From Bacillus safensis (GTDB lineage Bacteria; Bacillota; Bacilli; Bacillales; Bacillaceae), in NCBI GenBank assembly GCA_030159235.1, contig BSBG01000004.1:186001-250000 (forward strand): 64,000 nt of DNA. Reading direction: 5' to 3'. The position numbers were made by a program, and so were the translations under genes. Below the pieces are notes generated by a model. That model saw only the letters and a program-made list of their open reading frames with translations, made no database searches and was not told where the DNA came from. Positions 1-8,780 of this stretch are shown one piece after another (within the stretch, counting starts at the first letter, position 1; the number at the start of each line of letters is the position of its first letter).

Positions 1-107
1 TTCAGTATCAATTCAACGGCTTGAGCAAGCTCTTCGTCTCCGTCGATCATTTCTAGTTCCCCATCTTTGAAATTAAGATCACCATTAACCAGTTTTAAAG
101 TTTTCAT
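1..107 (-). CDS. Baseplate protein, XkdS / gp25-like (partial)
   Basis: Only the first 35 codons are in the window; the gene runs off the left edge. The visible start (MKTLKLVNGDL, then FKDGELEMIDGDEELAQAVE) matches the beginning of PBSX XkdS, a DUF2634 / gp25-like baseplate wedge component. The start codon overlaps the stop of the preceding spike gene by 4 nt (ATGA), which suggests translational coupling. Its position directly after the spike and hub genes fits a baseplate role. The family call rests on a short stretch. Confidence 0.7.
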   Translation of the reverse strand, partial: MKTLKLVNGDLNFKDGELEMIDGDEELAQAVELIL

Positions 108-448
108 CCGTCATACACCCCAATCACTACAGCATCCGTTATATCGTGTGCACGGGTACTATCAGGATCAAAAGGTTTGTTTGTCAAATTATCAAGCGCT
201 CTATCTGCAAATGATAGAAATACCATCGCTCCAACCTTTATGTCTGGCTCGACATGCTTTAACACAAGGGCGTCTTGTATCAATGGTTGTTCATATAAAG
301 TGTCGTCGTCAGCGGTCATAAAGATCGGTTTTACATCTGCCGTATGACTGGCAGCATCGTAAGAAACGACCCTACCAGGAGCGCAAACATGAATAGAATG
401 CTTGATGCCTTTTATAAGATTATCGAAAAAATTCGTATCCGCCGCCAT
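104..448 (-). CDS. Baseplate spike protein with Gp138-type N-terminal domain
   Basis: This 114 aa protein begins with a stretch (NLIKGIKHSIHVCAPGRVVSYD) typical of the Gp138 N-terminal domain, an OB-fold-like module of the central spike and hub in contractile phages. It is short and lacks a visible C-terminal needle, so the tip may be a separate protein. It overlaps the preceding hub gene by one base (TAATG) and the following XkdS-like gene by 4 nt, so it lies inside the baseplate operon. The family assignment is from pattern recognition; membrane penetration is inferred from family and position. Confidence 0.7.
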   Translation of the reverse strand: MAADTNFFDNLIKGIKHSIHVCAPGRVVSYDAASHTADVKPIFMTADDDTLYEQPLIQDALVLKHVEPDIKVGAMVFLSFADRALDNLTNKPFDPDSTRAHDITDAVVIGVYDG

Positions 449-1443
449 TAGATCACATCCGCTTCTGTGTAAAAATCGTTCCCATCAAACACATGCTTAC
501 CCTTTTTAACACGATACTTTCCGTTGGCTGTTTTGCTCTTAATGATAATAATTGAAGCGGTGGTTATGCGATGCTGCAATAAGCATTTAACCGAGTACCC
601 TTTCAACTTTTCATCCTCAAAAGCTTCAGGAGAGTCGAGCAAACCTGTTGATTCTTTCAATTCAAACCGCTCATCATCCCCTTCTGTAATGGATCTGATA
701 ACAAGACGGCCGCGCCTGTAATACAAAGAAGCACCACAATCATGCACAACTTCTTCTAATTTCTTCTCAATACTTCCTGTGACTGTGTACCCTTTCTTGT
801 ATACCTTGTTTCTAGGCAAAGTCAACTTTGCTAGTTTAATATCAAGAATGCGGATCAAACGCTTTATAATCGTGCGGGCTGTTGTTCCTTTTTTAAACGT
901 GATTTTCATTGATTGTTTTCTGTATTTCGCCTCACGGACTGTTTTGTATTTGATTGTTCGTGTGCTTTTGCGGACAGATGTCTTACCCGATTTCAATTTG
1001 ACCACTTTTTTTGTTTCAACCTTCAATGGTTTCTTCAGCTTGTACCGCTTGTTGGCATAATATTTCACAGGAGCATCAGCGGTATTTTGATCAACTTTAA
1101 TATGAGAGTAATCGTCTCCTTCTTTCATATAAATTGAAGTGATTTTATCGACCCCTGCGCGCTTCGTCAGTACCTTTGTAACCTTTCCGATAGCTAACAC
1201 CCCAAAGTCGCTTTTATAGCCCGCCTGAACGGTCATAGTAGCGCCTTTTTTGATTTTATTGATCGTGCTGCTACTTAGGTTGAAAATCTCGACTTTTGTT
1301 TCATTCGGCTTGGCGTCATCATCAAAGGGAACTTCAAAGCGAACTTCTAAGTCTTTATAATCAAAGGTCCCTTTATAAGAACCGCTATCAATCGTCACTT
1401 TAACAATACGACCGAATAACAATTTGTTATTATTCGTCGCCAT
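448..1443 (-). CDS. Baseplate hub protein, XkdQ-like
   Basis: A 331 aa protein with the N-terminal beta-rich layout of PBSX XkdQ (GRIVKVTIDSGSYKG, then EVPFDDDAKPNETKVEIFNLS), the equivalent of the T4 gp27 hub that joins the tail tube to the spike. A lysine-rich section lies between residues of about 140 and 200. I place the start at 1443 because a Shine-Dalgarno-like GGAAGGTGAAGA precedes that ATG; an upstream in-frame start at 1473 would add ten residues. It overlaps the end of the preceding gene by 14 nt. Confidence 0.75.
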   Translation of the reverse strand: MATNNNKLLFGRIVKVTIDSGSYKGTFDYKDLEVRFEVPFDDDAKPNETKVEIFNLSSSTINKIKKGATMTVQAGYKSDFGVLAIGKVTKVLTKRAGVDKITSIYMKEGDDYSHIKVDQNTADAPVKYYANKRYKLKKPLKVETKKVVKLKSGKTSVRKSTRTIKYKTVREAKYRKQSMKITFKKGTTARTIIKRLIRILDIKLAKLTLPRNKVYKKGYTVTGSIEKKLEEVVHDCGASLYYRRGRLVIRSITEGDDERFELKESTGLLDSPEAFEDEKLKGYSVKCLLQHRITTASIIIIKSKTANGKYRVKKGKHVFDGNDFYTEADVI

Positions 1444-1780
1444 ATTCTTCACCTTCCTCGCCAACATCGTCAATATACAGAAACACAGTTTTCATGAAGT
1501 TTTCTGATGAAAGCCGAGTTTCTGTATTTGATTCGTCTAACGGTACTAACGAAGGAGCTGGCAAACGATCATCTATAATGTCATCCCACAATGGCACATT
1601 TAAAATCATTTTTTCACCTAGTACGATTGGCTCCATGTCCATGTCATACAGGTCGATGGAATAGCTGTCATCAGTTTCGTTATAGTTGATTTGAAAAACA
1701 AATGTACTGTCAGCTAAATCAATTTCAAACTGCTGCGGAATGTCTTCTATATCAATTGGAATATAGTCTCTCGTTGCCAT
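1430..1780 (-). CDS. Baseplate plug-type protein (DUF6983-like)
   Basis: A 116 aa acidic protein (MATRDYIPIDIEDIPQQFEI) with a very acidic C-terminus (DDVGEEGEEYGDE). Small beta-rich proteins of this length and opening, placed between the LysM protein and the hub gene of contractile prophages, are usually annotated as baseplate plug (DUF6983) proteins. Assignment is by synteny and general sequence character. It follows the LysM gene by 10 nt and overlaps the hub gene. Confidence 0.6.
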   Translation of the reverse strand: MATRDYIPIDIEDIPQQFEIDLADSTFVFQINYNETDDSYSIDLYDMDMEPIVLGEKMILNVPLWDDIIDDRLPAPSLVPLDESNTETRLSSENFMKTVFLYIDDVGEEGEEYGDE

Positions 1781-1790
1781 TTTACTCCCC

Positions 1791-2336
1791 CTACTTCACC
1801 CGTAATTTGACCCCTATAGGAATGCGGCGGTCAGGGTACTTATTCCATTTTCTAAGCTGTGATAGGCTCGTACCGTACCACATCCTCATGTGGCTATATG
1901 TTTCGCCTTTCTTCACTTTGTGATAGACAGCTTTGCTTTTCTTCGTATTTGATTTCTTCTTTTTCCCTGCTGCTTTCACTTTCTTTTTTACAAATGGGCT
2001 TTTTGCAATACGGATTTCTTGTAATTCCACCGAAATAGCAAAGCCATTTTTGTACTCACCAATATCTCGAGATAGATTGGTAATGACAACGTTTTTCGCT
2101 ACTTTTCTTCCTGTGTAGTTAAGCAGTTTGCCCGCATACATCTGCTTTTTAAGATACGCAAAGTCTTTGTTTGGATTTTTACCCAGCAAAAAACCCGAAA
2201 TTGAAGTGATTTCGGGTTTTCGTTGTACATGATCAGTTATGGGAATGCCTTTTTCCACAGGGTATGATGTCACTTCTACTTCGGGATTGTCCGACTCTTT
2301 TTCGTTAACTATTTTGATTTTCCCTAGCTTTGCCAT
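1791..2336 (-). CDS. LysM-domain tail/baseplate protein, XkdP-like
   Basis: A 181 aa protein ending in a LysM module (VYHKVKKGETYSHMRMWYG, then LSQLRKWNKYPDRRIPIG), preceded by a lysine-rich linker at about residues 125-145. Proteins of this layout (PBSX XkdP, related to T4 gp53) connect the tube to the baseplate, and LysM suggests contact with peptidoglycan. The ATG at 2336 is chosen because it overlaps the tape measure stop (TGATG) with GAGGGGG just upstream. A start at 2381 would add fifteen residues that look like read-through of the tape measure gene in another frame. Confidence 0.85.
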   Translation of the reverse strand: MAKLGKIKIVNEKESDNPEVEVTSYPVEKGIPITDHVQRKPEITSISGFLLGKNPNKDFAYLKKQMYAGKLLNYTGRKVAKNVVITNLSRDIGEYKNGFAISVELQEIRIAKSPFVKKKVKAAGKKKKSNTKKSKAVYHKVKKGETYSHMRMWYGTSLSQLRKWNKYPDRRIPIGVKLRVK

Positions 2337-5300
2337 CAGTATTCCCCCTCTGGTGCATACATTGGATTCAGCTTTTCCCACGTTTCTTTAAGAGCTTCTT
2401 GTACCGCTTGTTTAATACTGCTTTCGCTGCCAGATGAAGCACCGCCAGAAACTTGGACATAAACTGTTGGTGAAAAACTATTGCTGTTTGATGAATTAGA
2501 ATATGTTGTCGAACTAGATGAAGGTGTATAGGCTGCGTCACTTAACATGCTGTTTGTTCTACGGTTGTTGTAAATTGTTGACCCGCCAGACAAACGCATA
2601 AGCTCTGGTCCTTGCTCACCAACCATTGCCCATTGATCGCCAATAATACGACCACCTTTTGCATACCCCTTATATGGACCACCGCGCGCCATTGATTTTA
2701 AGCCCGGATGATTATAGATCCCACCATACCTTCTATTAAGATAGTTAATCGCCGCTATGATTTGATGAACTGGGTTTTTGATATTGCCGTAACCCGGCTC
2801 TTTGTGAGCTGCAAATGTGCTCGGTATAAACTGCATAAGCCCTTGTGACGGATGTCCGGCTTTCCAGTTACTATCCCATCGGTTGACTACATTAGGATTT
2901 CCGCCTGACTCTTTCATGGCGATGGTTTGTAAGGCACCAGCGTAACTAGGGCTGATTCCTTTAATTGAAATAGCTTGAGCAACCCACTTTTTAACGGCAG
3001 CAGATCCACCGCCGCCAAACATACCGCCAAAGCTTTCAATCTTTTTCTTTCCCCAGTTCATGACACTGTCTTTAACCTTAGTGAATAGCCCCTTTGCTAT
3101 ATCACCAAAACCTCCAGCTAATGAAGGTACTTTCCCGCCAAACATTTCAAAGGCTTTATTCATGAGCTTTGTAGGATTAGAAATGTAATCCCACACGTCA
3201 AAGGCAGCGTTTTTCACTTTTCCAACAACGTTTTTTGCTCCCTCAACAGCTTTACCAAGCCATCCTGACCCTTTTTGATTCCCTTTAGTTCCATCACCAT
3301 ACATAGGGACATTTCCAAGAGTTTCAAGGGTTTGTTTATGCGATAATACCTGCGTTCCTTTTGGTAGATTCATCAGTGTGTCGGTTCCCGGCGATAACCC
3401 TACGTGGCCAGATGGTGTTTTATATAATTCAGGGCCTCCACCATCACCTAAAATTGCAAGACCACCCGGATGTCCATTTGTACCATTCGCATATTTTGGC
3501 GGGTTCCATTTTGGGATTTGTACATCTTTAATGCCAATCTGTCTCAGTACCCAATTGATACCGTCGGTCACGCCATTAACAGCGGTTGCCAGTGCTCCAG
3601 CTAGCATATTCCCTAGACTTTTCACGCCACTAACTGCTTTAGATGCCATTGATTTAATGCCTTGACCAATCTTCCCAGGTAAAGCTTTTGCTCCAGCAAC
3701 CATGTCACCAAATCTCTTTTTAACAATGTCCCATAATGCTCCAGCTAATCTACTGACATTGTTTTTTACAAAGCTCCAACCTCTTATAATTAAACGCCCC
3801 ATATTCACAACAGCATTCGAAGCGTGTGTTGTACCATTCGCGAAAAAGCTTTTGACGCTTGTCCACATTCCTGATACAAGTGCTCTTATTCCGTTCGCCA
3901 ATCCTAAAACGCCTTTTAATAAGCGACCTATGAAAAGCAGTTGTATGCCATTCCATATAAATTCAATAGCACCGAAAAAGAGTTGCTTTACTCCTTCCCA
4001 CATCTTTCCGAAATCGCCTGTAAATAATCCTGTGAAGATTTTAACAACGCCCATTATGATATTAAGCGCACCAGTAATAACGCCTTTAATGTTGCCCCAT
4101 ACAGATTGAACAATATAGAGGATTACAGGCATTAAAAATACAAAAACCTTTTGTAAGACACTAAAAACATTCTGAAGTGCTTGGACTATTTGCGATCCAT
4201 TTTCTTTCCAAAATGCTGACACCTGTTTACCTATTGAGGACAAGAATTTGAACACACCGCCCAATGCTTGGCCTATGTATGGCGCGATAAATTGAACGGC
4301 TGACAATATCCCATTAAAAATCGTACTGAACACTGGCGCCATACCTTTAATAGTTGAAATAAAGCTATTTATGAAAGCTTGCACATATGGAGATATGCTA
4401 GAAATGGATGTTTTAACCGTATCAAAAACCGATTTCACTTTATCTGTTACTCCCACAATCATATCTACCGTACTTGGAGGGAAAAGCTGTGACAATATAC
4501 CGTAACCTTCTAAACGATCTCCTGTACCTTTACCTTGCATAACGCCAAATACGCCCATAATCGCTTGTTTAGCGGTTTGGGCTGGACCTGATATATTTTT
4601 AAATACAGAACCAATCGTATTGAAAGTTGGCTGCATTACTTTTCCAATGCCGAAAATTACATCAGGCAATTTACTAAACTGAGTAGAAAACCATCCCATT
4701 GCAGCTTGAATATGAGGCTTTGCAGGCTCCATGATTTTTGCCATTGTCGAACTAATAGACGATTTCATGCTATCAACAGACCCGACCCACGTATCTTTTG
4801 AATCTTTCATGATACCGGCCATCGCTGCTGTTTCGCCAGCTGCCCCTTTGGTTCCTTTCTGCATTCCTTTTACAAGCGCGGCAATTGCTTCTTCACTTTC
4901 AAAAGCACCTTTAGAAATGACTTTTTTCAGGTCCATAACATCTTGACCCGTTTCATTCGCCAATATCTTTAGAGCTGGTATACCAGCATCCATGAGCCGG
5001 TTCATTTCTTCCATAGACAAGGTACCTGATACCTGCATAGCTCCAAAGGCGTCACTGATCTGTCTGAATCCTTCAGCTCCTTTACCACTTGCGGCAGCGG
5101 CATCACCAACAGCTTGCATTGTAGGTATAACATTCTTAACATCCATACCAAAAGCAATAAGGTTTCTACCGCTATTTGCAATGTCAGTAAAGGCGTATGG
5201 CGTTGTTTTCGCAAATGCCAGCATGTCGTCAAGAAAGTTTTGCGCCTTCTTCGCATCGCCCATCAAAACAGATAAGGAGGTTTTAGCCTGCTCAATAGCA

Positions 5301-5965
5301 GATAAACGCCCCATACCTGTTGCGGCTAAAGCTCCGCCTGATAACAGCCCTAATGCTCCTGCATAACCTTGTACAGCCGTTTTAGCTTCTCGGAATGGTG
5401 CTGTTATACCTGATCTAACACTATTTGCAACGCTTCGTGACATTGAACTAACCGATGATGGGATTCGCCCAAAAACTCCGCCTAACCTCGATGCACTTTG
5501 TGTCATCTGTTGAAACTGTCCACCCACTTGGCCGCCCATACGGTTAACTTGTTGTGTAAAAGAAGTTGTACTTGTTGTGTTCTCTGCAATTCTATTTCTC
5601 ATTGCGGACAATTGACTGTTTGCTACTCGGATTGTTCTAGCGCTTGTGTCAGTGGATCTTGTGAAACGCATTATACTACGGCTTGCTGTGTTAATATTGG
5701 TGTTTGTTGAGGTGACACTTTGACTCGCTGTTCTCATTCCACGGGTTAGGTTTACAACCTGCCCGTTCGCTAGCCTAAGTTGTCTAGTTGCTGCAGCTGC
5801 AATCTGACTAGTATTGTTAAGACCATTACTCATCGCTTGAATTGGTCGATCTGCTCCCTGAATACTACTAAGCATACTATTTACTTGAGTATTCATTTGT
5901 TGCAATGGTTTCGAGTTAGCAATGAGTTTCAGTTCAATCGCAGTGGTCCGCAAAGGTTGAGACAT
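2336..5965 (-). CDS. Tail tape measure protein with lytic transglycosylase domain
   Basis: This 1209 aa protein sets tail length. An N-terminal Ser/Thr/Asn-rich coil is followed by a TP901-type core (from about residue 225, AKTTPYAFTDIANSGRNLIA), long hydrophobic and helical stretches, and Gly-rich linkers. A soluble lytic transglycosylase domain lies at roughly residues 985-1085, with the catalytic glutamate in MKESGGNP and the motif GLMQFIPSTF. The hydrolase probably helps the tail cross the cell wall. The gene follows the tail assembly chaperone pair, the usual order, and overlaps the LysM gene by one base. Confidence 0.95.
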   Translation of the reverse strand: MSQPLRTTAIELKLIANSKPLQQMNTQVNSMLSSIQGADRPIQAMSNGLNNTSQIAAAATRQLRLANGQVVNLTRGMRTASQSVTSTNTNINTASRSIMRFTRSTDTSARTIRVANSQLSAMRNRIAENTTSTTSFTQQVNRMGGQVGGQFQQMTQSASRLGGVFGRIPSSVSSMSRSVANSVRSGITAPFREAKTAVQGYAGALGLLSGGALAATGMGRLSAIEQAKTSLSVLMGDAKKAQNFLDDMLAFAKTTPYAFTDIANSGRNLIAFGMDVKNVIPTMQAVGDAAAASGKGAEGFRQISDAFGAMQVSGTLSMEEMNRLMDAGIPALKILANETGQDVMDLKKVISKGAFESEEAIAALVKGMQKGTKGAAGETAAMAGIMKDSKDTWVGSVDSMKSSISSTMAKIMEPAKPHIQAAMGWFSTQFSKLPDVIFGIGKVMQPTFNTIGSVFKNISGPAQTAKQAIMGVFGVMQGKGTGDRLEGYGILSQLFPPSTVDMIVGVTDKVKSVFDTVKTSISSISPYVQAFINSFISTIKGMAPVFSTIFNGILSAVQFIAPYIGQALGGVFKFLSSIGKQVSAFWKENGSQIVQALQNVFSVLQKVFVFLMPVILYIVQSVWGNIKGVITGALNIIMGVVKIFTGLFTGDFGKMWEGVKQLFFGAIEFIWNGIQLLFIGRLLKGVLGLANGIRALVSGMWTSVKSFFANGTTHASNAVVNMGRLIIRGWSFVKNNVSRLAGALWDIVKKRFGDMVAGAKALPGKIGQGIKSMASKAVSGVKSLGNMLAGALATAVNGVTDGINWVLRQIGIKDVQIPKWNPPKYANGTNGHPGGLAILGDGGGPELYKTPSGHVGLSPGTDTLMNLPKGTQVLSHKQTLETLGNVPMYGDGTKGNQKGSGWLGKAVEGAKNVVGKVKNAAFDVWDYISNPTKLMNKAFEMFGGKVPSLAGGFGDIAKGLFTKVKDSVMNWGKKKIESFGGMFGGGGSAAVKKWVAQAISIKGISPSYAGALQTIAMKESGGNPNVVNRWDSNWKAGHPSQGLMQFIPSTFAAHKEPGYGNIKNPVHQIIAAINYLNRRYGGIYNHPGLKSMARGGPYKGYAKGGRIIGDQWAMVGEQGPELMRLSGGSTIYNNRRTNSMLSDAAYTPSSSSTTYSNSSNSNSFSPTVYVQVSGGASSGSESSIKQAVQEALKETWEKLNPMYAPEGEY

Positions 5966-6178
5966 CTATTTACCTCCTTTCTGATTTGCTTTGTTCTTCG
6001 CTTCTATCATGAGGTCAAGGGCGGCATTAGCTTCGGCAATCTCGTCAGGTGTCATATATCTAGCAACGTCAAAACTGATCACTCGCTCCATCACTAGCCG
6101 CCACATGTCCCACTCATTTTTTGCTTTGTTCTTGTAGTGGTTCTTGTTCTTCGTCTTCCGTTGTAAGAAACGTGTCAC
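5966..6178 (-). CDS. Tail assembly chaperone, second (frameshift) reading frame
   Basis: This 70-codon open frame overlaps the end of the chaperone gene and abuts the tape measure gene. Its downstream part (from about 6121; NEWDMWRLVMERVISFDVAR) looks genuinely coding, with TPDEIAEANAALDLMIEAKNKA at the end. The part upstream of 6121 (NKNHYKNKAKN) looks like the shadow of the other frame. No good ribosome site precedes an internal start. The frame is +1 (or -2) relative to the chaperone, and the two meet at a run of six A residues before the chaperone stop. Most likely it is made as a frameshift extension of the chaperone, as with lambda G/GT and Mu. Confidence 0.6.
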   Translation of the reverse strand: MTRFLQRKTKNKNHYKNKAKNEWDMWRLVMERVISFDVARYMTPDEIAEANAALDLMIEAKNKANQKGGK

Positions 6179-6416
6179 ATTCGTTCATGACCTCCTGCAA
6201 GGCCTTCAATCCTTGCTCATCCCAATGAGACCAATCTACTTTAGGACTGTGAATTACATGTTTCATGTAACCGTCATACAAGGCATCTAAATTAATAGAG
6301 CCATCACCAGCAGCTACAGATGATTGCAATTGAACTACCTTTCTTACTCCTGGGTGAACAAGTGTATACTTTACGCCTTTTACTGTTACTTCTTTTGATT
6401 CGCCTAATTTTGCCAT
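6114..6416 (-). CDS. Tail assembly chaperone
   Basis: A 100 aa protein (MAKLGESKEVTVKGVKYTL) in the position, between tail tube and tape measure, always held by the chaperone that coats the tape measure during tail assembly. The start at 6416 has a strong ribosome site (AAAGGAG, 9-10 nt before ATG). An in-frame ATG at 6506 would add thirty lysine-rich residues, but that stretch contains a terminator-like hairpin and lacks a ribosome site, so I reject it. The gene ends ...SKK then TGA, with AAAAAA at 6117-6122 directly before the stop. Confidence 0.75.
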   Translation of the reverse strand: MAKLGESKEVTVKGVKYTLVHPGVRKVVQLQSSVAAGDGSINLDALYDGYMKHVIHSPKVDWSHWDEQGLKALQEVMNECDTFLTTEDEEQEPLQEQSKK

Positions 6417-6446
6417 TGGTTTTCTCTCCTTTAGTGGTTTGTTCAT

Positions 6447-6479
6447 ATGAATAAAAGCAGCCTTTTCAGACTGCTTTCG
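6447..6479 (-). terminator. Hairpin with U-tract after the tail tube gene
   Basis: On the minus strand AAAGCAG and CTGCTTT form a 7 bp stem over a 10 nt loop, followed by TTTATT. It lies between the tail tube stop and the chaperone start at 6416. It may act as a partial terminator that keeps sheath and tube transcripts above those of the chaperone and tape measure. Confidence 0.5.
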
Positions 6480-6505
6480 TGTGTTCGTTTTCTTTTTTTG
6501 AGCCA

Positions 6506-6907
6506 TTATTTTACTGTGTAATCAAAGACTTGAATTTCAAACTCTCTGTCTCCGACTTCATCCCCATACTCAGCATCAGCATTTTTCTTTACCATTGCTG
6601 ATGTTCCTCCAATCGTTTCTTTTACCATTCCATTATTTTTAATCCAAATAGGGAATTGTTTAGCTGTGTTTGCGTATTGATTTAACAAAGCAACAAATGG
6701 TGACCCCTGCGACAATGTTAGTGTAATTGTGCCTAACATGTTGTTTGTAACCGCAACGCTTGCTTCACCTTTTGCGCTCATCTTCACCTGAAAGTTGTCC
6801 TCATCTTTTGATGCTGACACCATTGTTCCTTCTGAAAACCCCGTCACTATTTTACTTGCAATTGTAGTTGTGACATCCATTGGGTTATATGTGTAAGTTT
6901 CTGACAT
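6506..6907 (-). CDS. Tail tube protein (DUF3277-like)
   Basis: A 133 aa protein (TYNPMDVTTTIASKIVTGF) that matches the small tail tube proteins of the DUF3277 type found next to DUF3383-type sheaths. It polymerises into the inner tube through which DNA passes. It directly follows the sheath gene, and a hairpin follows it. Family assignment comes from the opening motif, length and position; it differs from the PBSX XkdM tube protein as I remember it. Confidence 0.8.
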   Translation of the reverse strand: MSETYTYNPMDVTTTIASKIVTGFSEGTMVSASKDEDNFQVKMSAKGEASVAVTNNMLGTITLTLSQGSPFVALLNQYANTAKQFPIWIKNNGMVKETIGGTSAMVKKNADAEYGDEVGDREFEIQVFDYTVK

Positions 6908-6921
6908 TAATTAAGCCCCCT

Positions 6922-7956
6922 TTAAATAATGATTTCCCCTGTGATTTCTGCCGTGTGAACCGCTCCAGCAAGCTCAAATGTAAACGATAATCCGTCATAT
7001 ACACGGTTTTTGCGGTTTTCGTCTGTCATTTCGCTTCTTCCTTTAGACTGAACAGAATAGACAGGCTGGCCGTCCTCATCAGGTGCAATAATTCCGTTTG
7101 TAAATGCGGTTTCCAAAACATTGATAATTTGTGATTCAAGTAAAGCAAACCCTTCATTTGTGTAAGGGATTTTGTCAGTTGTGCTTAAAGCGGTTTGAAT
7201 TGAAGTCTCGATGTTGAGCTTGACCCAATCTTTGCCGTGCAGGACGTCAATAAATTCACCTGAAGCTGTAATACCTTCGCTTGTTTGGTTGCGGCCTGCT
7301 TTAGTAACAAACGCAATGGCACCCGCCTTGTGGATGTTTTCCAACGTATCTACTTTGAAATCTTGTGGTGTGACACCAACAAGATTTTTAAACTTCCACG
7401 TAATCGAACCGACAGGCTTGTTTGCAATTGCTCCAATAAGCGCGGCATCTGGTTCCTCATCAACAAGCGGATGATGAAATACGATGGTCCGATCTTTTCC
7501 TGTGTATTGCTCAAGCTCTTCTAATGACGCGACTTTTAAGACAACGAATTTATATGACTTCTCTTCAAAGAATTTTGAGGCTTCAAGTCGATCTTCTGCA
7601 TTGACAGCAGCCAGTAATACAAAATGAAAGTCTTTGTCGAAATACTCTTCTAATGCGTTTCTAACGCTGAAAACCTGTTTAGGTTTCTCTGTATCTCCTG
7701 TCTCGAATTCGTGCCCAAACGAAGCCACAGCGACCTTATTCGGCGCATTGTCACCTTGTGCAAAGATAGCCGCTGCCTTTTTGTAAGTGGCCGTACTTTC
7801 TCCGTAATTTTGCTTTAATGATTCCAGTGACCCGTATTCTCGATAAACACTTTCAGTTGCGCTAGTGTTTTTAACCAAGATAAGCGGAATGCCAAGACCT
7901 ACAAGTGTTGTGGGCTTTAAAATATCAATTTTGACTTTTACGTCTGATAAAGGCAT
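6922..7956 (-). CDS. Tail sheath protein (DUF3383-like)
   Basis: At 344 aa this is a short contractile sheath protein. It opens MPLSDVKVKIDILKPTT and contains the conserved SITWKFKNLVGV region, then TKAGRNQTSEGITASGEFID and a C-terminal VYDGLSFTFELAGAVH segment typical of DUF3383-type sheaths. It shows that the phage has a contractile tail. PBSX XkdK is longer and of another type, so this tail module probably has a different origin from the PBSX-like head-completion genes next to it. It lies 4 nt downstream of the tail terminator gene. Confidence 0.85.
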   Translation of the reverse strand: MPLSDVKVKIDILKPTTLVGLGIPLILVKNTSATESVYREYGSLESLKQNYGESTATYKKAAAIFAQGDNAPNKVAVASFGHEFETGDTEKPKQVFSVRNALEEYFDKDFHFVLLAAVNAEDRLEASKFFEEKSYKFVVLKVASLEELEQYTGKDRTIVFHHPLVDEEPDAALIGAIANKPVGSITWKFKNLVGVTPQDFKVDTLENIHKAGAIAFVTKAGRNQTSEGITASGEFIDVLHGKDWVKLNIETSIQTALSTTDKIPYTNEGFALLESQIINVLETAFTNGIIAPDEDGQPVYSVQSKGRSEMTDENRKNRVYDGLSFTFELAGAVHTAEITGEIII

Positions 7957-7960
7957 GTAA

Positions 7961-8440
7961 TTACCCTCCTATATTCTCGTTATTTATGGTGACGGAATCA
8001 AAATACTCTGACTCTGCCCCGTTATGTGTTACTCGTATTCTGAACCGTGCATCAAAGCCATGACGACGCTCATTTTCGATCGAAAGAAATGTATCTCTGT
8101 TACCTGTGCCCTCCGCTCGAATAAACGCGATTCCATTATCATAAAGAACCTGCTTCGCCTTCATAGTTCTAAAAATCGTAGCAGTCTGTTGTGTTAAAGA
8201 AATCACTTCAATAGCATCATCGGAAATCCAAGTGAACGAAAAGAAAATATCTACATCTTCAGTGATCGCATCACCTTCGATAATTCCCCGATGTTGGGGA
8301 ATGTATGGTGATGTAATGTTATATGTGCAAAAAGGATAAGCAGGCTGCTTTCCTGTTCCGTTTTCCATAATCACTTTGTGACCGGTGCTATCTCCAATGA
8401 CACCAATCACCGTGCTTATAATGGATTCGTAATCAATCAA
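7961..8440 (-). CDS. Tail terminator-type protein, XkdJ / LIC_12616-like
   Basis: A 159 aa protein (MIDYESIISTVIGVIGDSTG, then PAYPFCTYNITSPYIPQHRG) that looks like the LIC_12616 family, which includes PBSX XkdJ and skin YqbJ. Such proteins cap the finished tail and join it to the neck. It overlaps the preceding head-closure gene by 8 nt and precedes the sheath gene, the canonical order. Confidence 0.7.
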   Translation of the reverse strand: MIDYESIISTVIGVIGDSTGHKVIMENGTGKQPAYPFCTYNITSPYIPQHRGIIEGDAITEDVDIFFSFTWISDDAIEVISLTQQTATIFRTMKAKQVLYDNGIAFIRAEGTGNRDTFLSIENERRHGFDARFRIRVTHNGAESEYFDSVTINNENIGG

Positions 8441-8780
8441 AGCTGCTCACCGCCTTTAAGATGTAACTATTGAAGTCTGCGTAATCCTCAAAAGGATTCA
8501 TAGATTCAACATGGTATGTGCTTCCCTTATAAATCACTTTAGATTTCAAAGGGATCTCCACAGATTTGCTGATATAAAGTTGGCGGTCAAGTGTCGTTAA
8601 ACGGCCACCTGATTGATAGATTAATTGACTAGGTAGAACAACAAGCGCCCCTTTTTGCTTGGTGGTTATGGCTTCCCCGTCTTGCCAGCGTCCGAGATCA
8701 TCATAATCTCCTTCACTCTGCACAACGAGATCAAACGTCACGCTATATTTGTCTATGAGTTTCATGAAATTGAAGATCAT
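8433..8780 (-). CDS. Head closure protein, XkdH/YqbH-like
   Basis: A 115 aa protein (MIFNFMKLIDKYSVTFDLV) with the pattern of the PBSX XkdH and skin YqbH family, which seals the portal after DNA packaging and links head to tail. The ATG at 8780 overlaps the stop of the preceding gene (TGATG) and has GAGG 7 nt upstream, so it is preferred over the GTG at 8783. Confidence 0.7.
   Translation of the reverse strand: MIFNFMKLIDKYSVTFDLVVQSEGDYDDLGRWQDGEAITTKQKGALVVLPSQLIYQSGGRLTTLDRQLYISKSVEIPLKSKVIYKGSTYHVESMNPFEDYADFNSYILKAVSSFD

Noticed and set aside
3378..4109. Plus-strand open frames opposite the tape measure gene
   Set aside because: Antisense shadows with Pro-rich composition and no start signals.
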